Shown one piece after another: positions 1 to 11,121 of a DNA stretch of 64,000 nt. This DNA comes from Choristoneura fumiferana (Eukaryota; Arthropoda; Insecta; Lepidoptera; Tortricidae), in NCBI RefSeq assembly GCF_025370935.1, contig NC_133490.1, forward strand, positions 924,633-988,632, written 5' to 3'. The position numbers were made by a program, and so were the translations under genes. The notes beneath the pieces were generated by a model, which saw only the letters and a program-made list of their open reading frames with translations, did not search any database and was not told the origin of the DNA. The first letter of the stretch is position 1; each line of letters begins with the position of its first letter.

Positions 1-200
1 ATTCGGCTAAGTATTCTGATTCTGTAAGCGTCTAAATTATTATAAGAAATACGTTAGAATTACTAATGACGATGTAAAGATAACTACAAGTTCGTTCTCA
101 TATTTTTATGTCATAAATTAACTCTTAATTAATCTTAAACAAAAATCTACAGGTAATTACACATTTAAACAAAAATCCTAATAATAAAACCGCAATATAA

Positions 201-1531
201 CTAAACGTGTGGGTGGCTACACCGCCGATCTGTGTTGTATAATCTCCAAGACGTCAGAGACTGTGTCGACTTCAACTCTTCAGGAGACAAAGGTCTTCCT
301 CTGAACTCATCCTCGATATCCTGAAGCGTCCTATCTTTAGTTTCAGGTAACAGGATCCAAGACACCACCAAGCAATAGGCAACTATACCAGCGTAGATAC
401 AATATGATCCATGCAGGCCGATAGTGGCAAATAAGTAAGGAAGAGTCTTCACAGTGAGAAAGAGGTTCACAGAGACGAAAAGAACACTGATGCCACCAGC
501 TAAACTTCTATATTCTAGAGGAAACAATTCTCCAGCTATGATGAGAGGCAGCGGAACTGTTCCAGTCGCTATGGAAAACATATGGATGTGCACTAAGATT
601 ATTCCTATGAAAGGATGGTCGAATGGAAGGTAGTTATGAGCTTTTGCATACGTATATCCTGCTATGGCGAGAAAAGCACAGATATTGATTAGAATTGTAG
701 CCAGTAGTATAGTTTTCCTCTTGATTTTATTTATGACGTAGACTGCGCTGGAGTTTGAAATGATTCTCTGAGCTCCCAAGCTCACGATGATCAGACCAAA
801 CATGGTACTAGGCCCAATGACATGTCCTAAGATATTCGTAGTGTAAGCAGACATTATATTCGCTCCACCCCACTGTCCAAGAGTGTAAATGTGCATCATG
901 ATAAAAATGGGCTTGTAAAACTCTTTCTTTCTGACAGTTTCATTCAGATATACTATATTCTTTCTAATTTTCCTTACAAAAGATTGCTTGATATTTGCAT
1001 CTTCTTTAGATTCCCTGATAATTATGCTGGTTTCTATCATCATCTGCAACTCTTCTTCTTCATCATCGCCTCTTAACCATCTAAAAACCTCTTTACTTTC
1101 TTCATATCTTCCCTGATCTGCCAACCAACTGGGAGATTCTGGTGAATGTATCACAATCAATAGATTTGTGAATCCAATAAATGCACACACTAGTGCTGCC
1201 ACCTGCCAGCCGAAGTAAGATCCAATCGTGTGCACAGTAAGAACTCCAATAGAAATAGCGAGGGAGAGAGTCATAAGAAATGCTCCTCTATTTTTGGGGC
1301 TGGTGTATTCTCCAATCAAGACTGGCCCCAAAGTTGCGATCATACCCATGGAGATGCCTTGAAGGAACCTGGAGACCAGGAGAGCTGGGACGGTGGTGGC
1401 AGTGAGGATGCCAAACCAGCCGACCAGCATTGGAAACGTTGTGATCAAGTTGGCAGTTCTTCTTCCACTCTTGGCCATCATCGCAGGGACGATGAAGTTG
1501 CCAGTGACGAGGGCAAAGCCAAGGATTGACG
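201..1531 (-). CDS. Gene A exon 3: Tret1-like sugar transporter, main exon
   Basis: This is the last coding exon of a 500-residue major facilitator superfamily sugar transporter; it supplies residues 59-500 and the stop. The family moves sugars by facilitated diffusion across the plasma membrane, and the nearest insect group is trehalose transporter Tret1. Visible family motifs are GRR after helix 2 (residues 80-82), PESPSWL ending helix 6 (188-194), GELFPLEYR after helix 10 (from 391) and PETKDRT after helix 12 (from 453). An acidic run follows WLRGD in the central loop. Helix 7 has GQWGGAN (276-282) where most relatives have QQ(L/F)SGIN. The 5' edge is set by a TTTCAG acceptor at 1532-1537 and by phase 1 continuity with exon 2. 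Substrate is inferred, not shown. The same exon in genes B and C is exactly as long (1331 bp). Confidence 0.93.
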
Positions 1532-1540
1532 CTGAAATAA

Positions 1541-1876
1541 AAAAAGTTTTTGGTAAAAAAATAATTTTAAATACAAGCTTTTTTGCTGACTGTACTTTTT
1601 GTCGACTTTACTTGCATTGTCGCGCAAACTACATTTGCATACCAAATTTCAAGTCGATGCCATTAACCCTTGAAGAGTTCCGTCCTGCGGAGACGATCCT
1701 GGCTGGACTACCAAGATGTCACTACCAGATTATTGTATTGTCACGCAATTTACATAAGTATGCCAAATTTCAAGTCAATCCGACTACTGGAAGTTGGTCG
1801 AATTTAACTTGCAAGATTTGACTACAGACAGACATACAGACAACGGGACAGGTGAAACTAAATAAAAGCTTGTAAA
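1541..1876. repeat. Dispersed ~335-bp repeat (family A) in gene A intron 2
   Basis: The segment starts just upstream of the exon 3 acceptor. It recurs at 14950-15577 (interrupted) and, in reverse and shortened, at 57930-58142. The shared text includes a CAGACAGACA tract and a TTAACTTGCAAGATTTGAC stretch near one end. No coding capacity is evident. A repeat this close to the acceptor leaves gene A only about 10 bp of its own intron there. Confidence 0.7.
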
Positions 1877-1889
1877 ATAGTCTCTTTAT

Positions 1890-2168
1890 CTCACGAATAT
1901 AAGTTGAATATAATAAATATTAAATAAATAATAAATATCATGGGACACTTGACATGATATTCCCAAACTAAGCAAAGCTTGTACTATGGATACTAGGCAA
2001 CGGATAAACATACATTGTATAGATAAAGACATACTTAAATACATATTAAACATCCAAGACCCGAGAGCAAGCATTCGTATTATTCATACAAATACCTGCC
2101 TCGGCCGGGAATCGAACCCGGGACCTCAAGCTTAGTCAGGTTCTCTAACCACTTGGCCACTTGGTCGT
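1890..2168 (-). repeat. tRNA-derived SINE
   Basis: On the minus strand a tRNA-like head contains an A-box-like AGTGGCCAAGTGGTTAGAG and a B box GGTTCGATTCC, followed by an unrelated AT-rich body. That is the layout of a tRNA-derived SINE carrying an internal RNA polymerase III promoter. A headless copy of the body lies at about 52100-52240. Both lack any coding function. Confidence 0.8.
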
Positions 2169-2494
2169 CTAATAATATAATGTACCTACCTTTCGATAGT
2201 TTTTCCTTTATTACTCGTACCTAGTTATGGTTTGTTTTTTTCTAAACAGAGTAGTTTGTCGTCGTCGGTTTAAGATTGGTACCGAACATTATCCAAGGAA
2301 GTATTGTTATCTAATACGTGTCTGTATGTAGGTACCTATGTAAACTCTTTATTGTAAAATAGAAAAGAAACGAAATACAATTGACAAACTTTGAACTTCT
2401 TATTTCTTATTTACACACCCACAACACACAAACATCACGCCTGTATTCCCAAATAAATGGTGTATGCAGAGCACACGAAACGTTATCGCTTCGG

Positions 2495-2860
2495 AGCCAC
2501 TTTAGCAATTTTAGGTTTTAAGTTTGACAAAAACTGTACAATAGTGACAGGTTTATTACTGAAAATACAAACTGAAATATAGATGCACAGAAAAAACAGA
2601 AAAATAAGACCATCACTGGGAATCGAACCCAGGTCCTCGTCCAAGCCCCAGGTCCAGGTCATCAGTGGTGTAGCGGTATAGCACGCGGTACGGATTACCG
2701 AGGACCTGGGTTCGATTCCCAGTGATGGTCTTATTTTTCTATTTTTTCTGTGCATCTATATTTCAGTTTGTATTTTCAATTTCGGTTTTACGGGATGACC
2801 GTAAAAGTAAAAATTTGGAATTGAAATATAAAATACAAAAAGATTCCAAAAAACCAATCT
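2495..2860. repeat. Fold-back repeat with paired tRNA-like B boxes
   Basis: Two copies of one unit face each other. One reads GGGAATCGAACCCAGGTCCT and the other AGGACCTGGGTTCGATTCCC, so a B-box-like sequence is present on each strand. The outer parts carry TTTCTGTGCATCTATATTTC and its complement. The same unit occurs at 10318-10530 and as a second inverted pair at 60600-61070. Its tRNA-like part suggests a SINE origin; the inverted arrangement is unusual. Confidence 0.7.
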
Positions 2861-3125
2861 TAGGTTTATTACTTCTTTTATTATCAGTAGGTATAGTAAT
2901 ACCGATTTATTTATTTTATACAAGGCGATCTAACAATGGGTCACTAAAATGGCGCCGTAATAACTCGATTCTCACCGGGTTTCCCTGAACTTCTTTTGTG
3001 ACGTTATTGATGCATGCAGAAGAAGAAGAATGGCAAATGGTGTATACCAACTTTGAAGTATGGCATCATTTAAATCCGGAGACATAAAACCGAATGCCGC
3101 TTCCATATCATTGGTTATCTTCGAT

Positions 3126-3396
3126 TTGCAGGTGGTAGGACCTTGTGCAAGGTCCGCCCGGATTGCTACCACCATCTTGCTCGCTAATCCTGCCGTGAAG
3201 CAGCAGTGCTTGCATTGTTGTTTCGGCGTGGAGAGTAAGACAGCCGGTGAAATTACTGGCACTTGAGGTATCCCATCTTGGGCCTCTAGGTTGGCAATCT
3301 GCAATGCTCCTGGTATTGCAGGTGTCTATGGGCGGTGGTGATCTCTTACCATAAGGAGACCCATTTGCTCGTTTGCCAACCAATCGAATAAAAAAA
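3126..3396 (+). repeat. Dispersed ~270-bp SINE-like repeat (family B)
   Basis: It begins GGTGGTAGGACCTTGTGCAA and ends in the GCTCGTTTGCC ... GAATAAAAAAA tail. Other copies are at 23955-24183 (minus), 46286-46560, 51176-51452 and 52981-53384 (split by an insertion). Open frames inside it recur in every copy by descent and are not genes. Confidence 0.8.
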
Positions 3397-3739
3397 TATA
3401 TCAAGGCTTATAGCAGCGCAGCATTAAAAGGTCTAAAGCGGAAATTACACTTTGTTGTTCGCCTAATGCGGTCGCCGAACTTGTTTCAAACTACTTCAGC
3501 GAACGACCATCGCCTTTACATTAGTCTGTCCGTCTACTGCGGCGGCCATATTAAGGCGGTGGCAGCAGTCGCTCACCGAAAGCGGCCGACTACCGTGTTC
3601 TTTACACTTTTGCACCAACAAAGTGTAATTTCCGCTTAAGACCTGCTTCGCTGCTAGAGTCCTAATGTAAAGCGACGTAATTCAAACTTGTTGAGTTAAC
3701 ACTCTCCGGGTTGCATAACAAAAATGTATAATACTGCCG

Positions 3740-4322
3740 TGCAATGGCGTAGCTACCGGAGGGCTAGACGGGGCAGTGCCCCCGGGCCCCCGAGCTCAGG
3801 GAGCCCTTCGTACTCTGACTTACAAACTATAAATGACAAATCTGTAGTACTTCGAATTCGGAACACGACGAATACGGAACAAACGATTTTAAATAGTTAG
3901 TAGGGGCCCTAGTTTATTTCAAAAATTCAAATTCAAATTCAAATGATTTATTCAGTAAATAGGCCGCAATGGGCACTTTTACACGTCATTTTTTTTAAAC
4001 TACCAGCGCTTTCGGAAAGACATCATTGCAAGAAGAATGCGCCGCAAGAAACTTGGCAGAAAGTCATTTTTTCATAAAAATATAATTACAAATAAAATAC
4101 TTAAAAACTATATTATATAATTAAAGAAAAAAAATACAAAAATAATAATAAAATAAATACAGGGATGTATGGGGTCCCTTAGTTACAATACTAAACACTA
4201 ACTATATCTAAACTATATCTACGTTCAGTGGAAGTGTAGAATGCTTCCACCGTCATAATTTTTTTTTTTTTTACCCCATTTGTTACCCCAGGGCCTTTGG
4301 TTACCTAGGTACGCCACTGCAT
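3740..4322. repeat. MITE-like element with another repeat nested inside
   Basis: The outer ends are imperfect inverted repeats, TGCAATGGCGTAGCTAC on the left against the complement of TAGGTACGCCACTGCA on the right. Between them lies a separate segment starting with tandem AAATTC units at about 3928, which resembles a common lepidopteran dispersed repeat. It sits in gene A intron 2, immediately downstream of exon 2. No coding sequence. Confidence 0.55.
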
Positions 4323-4395
4323 GTATGAGGACATTTGTGCACTCAAACCATTGAAATAATCAACCTTACAATTACAAGCTTAGATGAACACTGAC

Positions 4396-4531
4396 CTATC
4401 CAAGAGCCACTGGCATCATCAACGGGTATCGGTGACCCTGGTCGCTGCAGCTGCGGCAACAGAACAGCTGTAAAACCCATCACTAGTCCGTGTCCAGCCA
4501 TGTTCAGGCACACTCCTGACGTCACGAAACA
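4396..4531 (-). CDS. Gene A exon 2
   Basis: This exon supplies 45 codons plus one base (residues 13-57), starting CFVTSGVCLNMAGHG and ending SGSWI. It forms transmembrane helix 1 and the first extracellular loop of the transporter. Boundaries are an acceptor CAG at 4532-4534 and a donor GTCAGTG at 4389-4395. The leftover G joins exon 3 to make an Ala codon. The length of 136 bp matches exon 2 of genes B, C and D exactly. Confidence 0.9.
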
Positions 4532-4604
4532 CTGAACCAGAGGAAAAGAAAAGTTAGAATCAAAAGAATATAAAGCAAGCATTGCATTGTCAAGAAATAA
4601 TTGA

Positions 4605-4752
4605 TTGATTCAGGGCAGCGTACAACATGACCTGGTTAAAGCCGTGGGTTCACAGTGGATGCAGGGCGCTTTATAACCAAAGCAACTGGAGATGAGGAAG
4701 GCCTATATCCAACAGTGAATGTCCTACGGGTGATAATTATGATTGATTCAGC
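4605..4752 (+). repeat. Dispersed repeat, decayed copy
   Basis: The copy contains GCCTATATCCAACAGTGAAT, a decayed form of a GGCCTATGTCCAACAGTGGACG block common in lepidopteran repeats. Related pieces lie at 6420-6570 (minus), 8325-8395, 25082-25205 (minus) and 41033-41130 (minus). Confidence 0.5.
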
Positions 4753-4957
4753 GTTAGGAAGCGGAGATGGTCTATTTACAACCTTGAATAGAATAGAATA
4801 GATTTAGAAGCTTGCTACTTTTCAAACGCAAATCAGCCTGGTTTACTCCGTTATCTTGGATGAAAGAGAAGCGATGCATATAGGAGGCTTTAAATTCAAA
4901 GTTCGATTTTACTCGCGTAACTAAGCTAATTTTGTTTTGTAACATCTACTATACTAC

Positions 4958-5277
4958 GAGCCGTGGTGGCCTAGTGGTTTGACCTATAGCCTCTCAAACA
5001 GAGGGTCGCGGGTTCAAACCCCGGCTCGCACCTCTGAGTTTTTCGAAATTCATGTGCGGAATTACATTTGAAATTTACCACGAGCTTTGCGGTGAAGGAA
5101 AACATCGTGAGGAAACCTGCAACAAACCTGCGAAGCAATTCAATGGTGCGTGTGAAGTTCCCAATCCGCACTGGGCCCGCGTGGGAACTATGGCCCAAGC
5201 CCTCTTGTTCTGAGAGGAGGCCTGTGCCCAGCAGTGGGACGTATATAGGCTGGGATGATGATGATGATGACTATACT
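4958..5277 (+). repeat. tRNA-derived SINE, near full length
   Basis: The head reads AGCCGTGGTGGCCTAGTGGT with a B box GGGTTCAAACCCCGG, giving a tRNA-like pol III promoter. The body contains GAAGGAAAACATCGTGAGGA and the tail is a (GAT) run after GGGACGTATATAGGCTGGGA. Degraded or partial copies are at 9100-9975, 14446-14690, 24700-24738, 35609-35790 (minus) and 59267-59420 (minus). It lies in gene A intron 1. Confidence 0.85.
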
Positions 5278-5279
5278 AC

Positions 5280-6290
5280 GAGCACAGTATAACAAGTTTC
5301 CCTCAGTAATCCGACGGAGACGTCTAGACAGAGCAATCGTGCGGGGCGTGAGGGGTGAGACGCGGGTGGGAGGAGCCCCAGCTGCATACTTCACCGTTCT
5401 TAGTAGCTTGGGACAAGTCTTCTAGGGCTATCGCGTTTTTTTAACATTTAAATTTATAATAAAATTTATTATTGTACATACGAAATGTACTGTGAGTGCA
5501 TGCAAATCTTTATCTCGCATAAATAAGGAACTAAGATTTCATCTATTTATATACTTAATTATATTTATATATTTGTTATATAATTAAATTCAATAACAGG
5601 AACTTTAAGTCCGTTAAGTCTAAAAACCGAAAGTATTTCGGTAAAGTAATTCGGTATATTTTGTAGAAAAAAGTTTTTTATTTCAAAAATATTTCTTACC
5701 CCTAGTAAGTACCTATGCCACCCCTAATTCATTTTGTTTTATAAAATTTCGCAATACCAATATGTACCGATTCGTAAAAGACATTTACCTTCCAAATTTA
5801 AAATTTGTGACAACTTGCGTAAATACCTATGGGCTGCGGTATCGTTCAACTTCAAAGGCGTAGTAGGCAGTAGGCCGACTACTGTAGGGAAAACTTGTTA
5901 TACTGTGCTACGCACACACACACCGCGCGAACACAAAAAAATTGGCTAATTTCAGCGGCGTCTTTAGCCCATGTAGCGCCCGTGTGCAATTATTACTTTA
6001 GCGCCATCTAGGAAGCGCGTGGTCAAAATGGAATAGGTACAAAGTGCCGCGGCCGGCGCCCCTAACACCGCTGCGCCCGTGTGCGTGCAACCCACACCCT
6101 GCACTATAGCACACTATAGGTAAAGACGCTTCTGAGGCTTTTTATGATTTAAAAGAATTTTATGCTACTTAGTAAATTGTGAATTCGACTTACCTAAGTA
6201 TACAACATTGTATGCCCGGAAGGGTAACTGTTGAGACACTAAAACATTTTCACCATCTTTGTACATACACAGATTATACAATAAAGTTTT
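5280..6290. other. Gene A intron 1, no recognised feature
   Basis: The stretch is AT-rich with a slightly GC-richer block at 5950-6120. I see no open frame with a family signature, no paired splice sites and no clear inverted repeat. Confidence 0.5.
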
Positions 6291-6315
6291 TCTATTCTAT
6301 TCTATTCTATTCTAT
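6291..6315. repeat. (TATTC)n microsatellite
   Basis: Five tandem copies of TATTC follow CAATAAAGTTTT. This resembles the tail of a retroposed element, where an AATAAA signal is followed by a simple repeat. Confidence 0.8.
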
Positions 6316-6419
6316 ACGAGTATACTGACGCGTTTCGAACTCAACCGTGTGGTGTGGTGGTGTGATGGTTGGGTGTGTGTTCTTAAACTATGGAGGTGAA
6401 ATAGCTGCATGAACACACA

Positions 6420-6570
6420 TTTGTTCATCATCATCATGTCAGCCGAAAGACGTCCATTGCTGGACGTAGGGCTCCCCCAAGGCTCTCCACTCAGACCGGT
6501 CTTGTGCTTTCCGCATCCACCGCGATCCCGCGATCCTAACAAGGTCGTCGCTCCATCTTGTTGGGGGCCT
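6420..6570 (-). repeat. Dispersed repeat with ATCATCATCATG edge
   Basis: It starts at a (CAT) run and continues GTCAGCCGAAAGACGTCCAT TGCTGGACGT. A shorter relative in the opposite direction is at 8325-8395. It resembles the 3' ends of lepidopteran SINEs or LINEs; the exact class was not determined. Confidence 0.55.
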
Positions 6571-6639
6571 ACCGATAGCATAACACATTTGTTGTATAGA
6601 CGTAGCTATCATAAGCTCACAGGTGAGCAAAGTAAAGCC

Positions 6640-6767
6640 AAGGTTAGACTTGAAAGAAAAATCGTGCAAGTTGCGAGGCCGTAAAGCCAATGAGCTTGTA
6701 GTGGGCAATCGAGCGCCGCAATGTAATGCAACTTGCACGATTTTTCTTGCAAGTCTAAACTTGGCTT
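6640..6767. repeat. Short palindromic MITE
   Basis: The arms are inverted repeats containing GTTAGACTTGAAAGAAAAAT and GTGCAAGTTGC, with a centre of about 45 bp. A diverged second copy is at 23014-23168. It is non-coding. Confidence 0.65.
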
Positions 6768-6878
6768 AATTGTTTATATTTCATGATATGGACCTCCGCA
6801 AAGTAACGTCTGAATCAATACATCATTTAAAAACATTCATCTTAAAATTTGCTAAAAAATATTAAGGAAACTCCTTAC

Positions 6879-6914
6879 TTGTTTCATGAAAGGTGTAATC
6901 CATATTTGTGTCAT
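6879..6914 (-). CDS. Gene A exon 1 (start of Tret1-like transporter)
   Basis: The exon encodes MTQIWITPFMKQ, twelve residues ending in Lys-Gln as in the first exons of genes B, C and D. Donor GTAAGGAG occupies 6871-6878 in phase 0, which fits exon 2. The start is the only ATG in frame. An initiator-like TCAGT on the minus strand at 6954-6958 lies 40-45 bp upstream. I see no convincing TATA box, unlike genes B and C. Confidence 0.85.
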
Positions 6915-6959
6915 GGCGTATTCTCCGAGCTGTCATCAACTCCGGCGCATGGCACTGAC

Positions 6960-8320
6960 TGCACATTCTAACAGATTATGACATGATAAAGGGTTGTAAT
7001 TTTGTGTTTATCAACGTTTTTATGGTACCCTATTATCGTTACGAGTTGTGATCAAAGGTATATCTGCCTAATGTTTCTTTAGGGATCCAAATACAAGACA
7101 AGTAAACGTTTGAGGAACACCAAACTTTATTTCACTTACAACACTATTTCTTAAACTGCATAAAAACGAAAAAACTATTTCTAAACCCGGAGCAAAAAGA
7201 GGGCTGTTATAAGTTTGATGCAAAAGTCTGTCTGTCTATATGGCATAGTAGCTCTCAAACGGATGAACCGATTTCGATGCGGGTTTTTTTTACGTGAAAG
7301 CGAGTTTCCTTCATTTAACAGTGGAGTTTTTTTCCATTTGGCTGTTTCGATTCCCAGTTCAGACAGGGGATTACGAAAAATTTTAATTAGTTGATTGCTT
7401 TTATTTTTGAATCCCTTCATTATTTTTAAAGATATTCGTGTGTTTTGCTAAGTCAGTAATTCTACTTCATTTCTAACTCTACACTCATAATTAGTATTTG
7501 TCGGTTGCGCTTTGACGTTTTTAGAAGAAAATCACACAGCAAAACGGCCAGTATTAAATTATCGAAATAGCATGCAACTTCGCCAAAATATTTAATTGGC
7601 GCCTGTTGCAATCGTAACTTTTAGACGGGGCACAATAAAAAAGGGATTTAAAAACGCAGACAGAACCTAATTTAAAACATAGTGTAATCGATCCTACTCT
7701 CGATTCTGAGTGAACTACTTTCTGGTTTTCAGTTATTTAATTCACACCTTTTATTTTCATAATTATAATAAGAAATTATATTTTAAGTTGTAATAAAATA
7801 TTTTATATTGTATTATACATTTCAGGACTGACAATTGAACTTAGATCTTTAGATCTCACTTCTTTTGTCGTTAAAGTCAACAATCAAGGCATATAATATT
7901 ATAATATTGAACTTGGCTCTCATTTTACATTTATGTTTTGATGGGATAACTGTCAGTCAAAAATATATACAATACAATACAATACAATAACTCTTTATTG
8001 CACACCAACACAGTAAGCAGTACAGAAAACACAAGTATATACATAGAGATTTTCTAAGGTAAGCAATAAACGAATAAACGTACATAAACGAATGAAATAA
8101 ATTAAGTCTTCTCTCAGTATTTTTTTTAACCTTTTAAATATAAGATACGCTCTCCTCTTGTGGCATAGACGGGGGACACCCTGTAGATTAAGGAAACCGA
8201 CCATCCAGCTACCACGTGTCTATAAACTATATTAGTAAGACATAATATTGATAAAGAATCGATCGTTTGATTACGATTTCTTATCTATGTTGAATATTTA
8301 CTTATTGTTAAAATTCTGTC
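6960..8320. other. Intergenic A/B, AT-rich with repeat fragments
   Basis: No coding sequence is supported. At 7190-7320 there is a TCTGTCTGTCTATATGGCAT block typical of dispersed insect repeats. At 7966-8190 an (ATACA) run leads into CTCTTTATTGCACACCAACA, resembling the 3' end of a retroelement on the minus strand. Confidence 0.45.
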
Positions 8321-9099
8321 TGGTCTGAGTGAAGATCCTTCGGGGAGGGCTATGTCCAGCAGTGGCCGTCTTTCGGCTGACATTATGATTGTTAAAATTA
8401 AGTTTTTTTGCTGGCTGTACTTTTTGATATATCCAAGGGAGACAAGTCCCTCAGTGGCTACTACAAACCGGAAGACGAAGCATTAGCAGGCCTCCCACTA
8501 GATGGACTGACGACATCGTGAGAGTTGTGGGTAGGTACCGGTGCATGCAATGCAAGAGGCGAGTGGTCGTGCGTTTGGTTTCTACATATTTAATCACAGA
8601 TTATAAGCTATTGCTGTTCTTCATAAATCTATAAATTTATTATTTTATTTTATTTCTTTTACACTTTTCCTACACAAACATATGTACTGATTCCGGTCCA
8701 ACACATTAGGTGCAAAGATATGAAGTTACGTTACGTTGCCTACGCACATGAACTTACTATAATAATTATGCTGAGTCAAGTTAGAAAGAAAGAAACAACA
8801 TTTATTCACAACACAAGACACAACAATAGTATTAAGTACAAATAGACAACAAGTAGGAAAGTATGTGTCATTGCGGTTGTGCATCATACCTACACTGGCT
8901 CAGCATAATGCTGAAGCGTTAATAATAAACACCCCAGCGCTGATTTTCAGCCAGCACCTCCAGTTCCTTTTCGACATCATCAAATCTTTTTCTTTTCTGT
9001 AAATTGTGTATTATTTTAAGTTTTTTTTATATATACAACAGGCTTGCGTTTAATAAAGTTATGTCTATGGCTATTTGTCATAGTGGGGTTCTAAAGATC

Positions 9100-9975
9100 T
9101 AAAGGAGGCCGAGGTTCATTTAAGTAATAAAAATCTTGGCGGTCTAGTGATTGTCCTATCGCCTCCCAACCAAATGATCGTAGGATCAAACCCGGGCTCA
9201 CATTTCTGAGTTATTCTAAATTCATGTGCGAATTTGCATTTCAAATTTACCATGAACTTTACGATGATGGAAAACATCGTAAGGAAACCTGCACAGACCT
9301 GCGAAGCAATTCGATTGTGTGTTATCTCCAAGGACCGGAATTTCTCATAGCAAAAATCAAACGTCAAAGGATGAACATAAGTTTTATCGACTATCGATAA
9401 ATATTTCAGCAATTAATAAAACAGAAAATAGTAAGTACTTTAAAAATAGCACTTTTTAAGTTAGTTACAATTAAAATATAAAGAGCTTGAGCTGCTTCAA
9501 ATTAACTTTACATTTAGAGCAGTATATCGTTGAAGAATCTTCATTGTAAATAAGTAAGGGATGTTTTTTTATCCATTTGTCAATTGTTTTTTTTTAGGAT
9601 TAACCATTTATTAACACGGGAATGACTGAGAAAAACTCAAGCGACATAAATGTCATAATATGTGACGTTGACGCGATTTATTTTATTTTAATATGGAGAT
9701 GAAAGTCGCTTATCAAAGAGGCCAATGTTACAGAATAATGTTGACTGCGATAACAAGCGAAGAGTCGATTCGATAACATCGATAACTGGAACAGTCGATA
9801 AAACTTATGTTCATCCCTTTGATATTTGATTTTTGCTATGAGAAATTTCGCTCCTTGGTTATCTCCAATCCGCACTGGGCACGCGTTGGGACTGCGGCCC
9901 ATGTCCTTTCATTCTGAAAGGGAACCTGTGCCCAGCTTTGGGACACGTTGGTATATAGGCTGAATAATGATGACA
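9100..9975 (+). repeat. SINE copy split by a MITE
   Basis: The two halves (9100-9327 and 9859-9975) together match the SINE at 4958-5277, from the tRNA-like head through CCAATCCGCACTGGGC to the TATATAGGCTGAATAATGA tail. The break falls within the body and is filled by the inverted-repeat element at 9328-9858. Confidence 0.8.
9328..9858. mobile_element. 531-bp MITE inserted in a SINE
   Basis: The terminal inverted repeats start CCAAGGA and continue through AATTTCTCATAGCAAAAATC into TAAGTTTTATCGACT, about 65 bp with a few mismatches. The SINE sequence TTATCT is duplicated on both sides (9322-9327 and 9859-9864), which marks an insertion site. No transposase is encoded, so the element is non-autonomous. 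The 6-bp duplication, or up to 8 bp by other alignments, does not settle the superfamily. Confidence 0.8.
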
Positions 9976-10317
9976 ATGAAATTAAAATACTGGCTTTGTT
10001 TTCTAAATAAATTATTTAATGAATAAATCGTTTAAGTATCCGTTATGTTAATACTGAAATGTCATTCAGGATCAGGACGTATTATTCTAGCATCCTCTCA
10101 TACATACAATTATATGGATTGTAGAGGGAACGATGACAAACTCTGAAGTTGTGAAAATGACCATCTTTAAACGGCAAATAACAGTTCCAAATCCCTCCAG
10201 AGCGGCGCTAGAGTAGCAAGTGTTTGAATTAATTTAGTAAAGATTGTTCCAAAGTAACTGATGTCAGAAAACGTGGATATTTATCGTTATAAATAAAGCT
10301 TTCATTAAGATTGGGGT

Positions 10318-10530
10318 TTTTTGGAATGTTTTTGTATTTTTTATTTCAATTCCAAATTTTTACTTTTACGGTCATCCCGTAAAACCTGATGAAACTGATG
10401 GACCATCAGTGGTGTAGCGGTATAGCACGCGGTACGGAATACTGAGGACCTGGGTTCGATTCCCAGTGACGGTCTTATTTTTCTGGTTTTTCTGTGCATC
10501 TATATTTCAGTTTGTATTTTCAATTTAAAG
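10318..10530 (+). repeat. Fold-back SINE-like repeat, second copy
   Basis: It opens with TTTACTTTTACGGTCATCCC, the complement of the 3' end of the copy at 2671-2860. It then gives the tRNA-like GTGGTGTAGCGGTATAGCAC, the B box GGTTCGATTCC and the TTTCTGTGCATCTATATTTC end. The inverted outer piece is present here as well. Confidence 0.65.
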
Positions 10531-11121
10531 CTTTTATTGCTAAATTAGCTATATTAATTAATATTATTTGCTTAATTGTTAGTGTTTACTTCGAACTCAT
10601 CTAAATGGTTCCAATGGAAGACCAGCGCCGGCCGTAAGGTTGACATCATGCTGAGTTGGGACCATTTCGTGACAAGATTTGTCTCGATTTCCGTGTTTCA
10701 TTTTTCGCTGCTTTGTAAATGTCACAAATAAGTGTTTTTCTTTCTTTAAAATTTGCCCCCTTGCTGTTGATGGACACTTTTATGTTAAAGGACTCTGTAT
10801 ATACACACATACAGAGTTTATGGTCTTTCCCTTTACACTCCATAGCTTTACAATTTTTATATGGCAGTTCCTACATCATAAAAAAGCAATTCCCGCGACT
10901 TCTCGGTACAAACTTTCCATACTCAGCTGACATAATTATTACAAGGGATTCCTATTCGCAGTTGACTTAAAAAATATAATTATTCCACAAAATAAATAAC
11001 TTATTTCTAATAAAAATATGACGTTGCAAAAACAGATTCCAATCATCTGTCTACTCATACAACAGCACTTAGCACAATTAAATACATAAAAGTTCAATAT
11101 CTCACACGAAACTATACTATA

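Noticed and set aside
2098..2168. Possible tRNA gene
   Set aside because: A and B boxes are present but the acceptor stem does not pair and a SINE body follows. The tRNA-like pieces at 2600-2745, 4958-5030, 10400-10475, 60680-60945 and 62895-63000 fail similarly.
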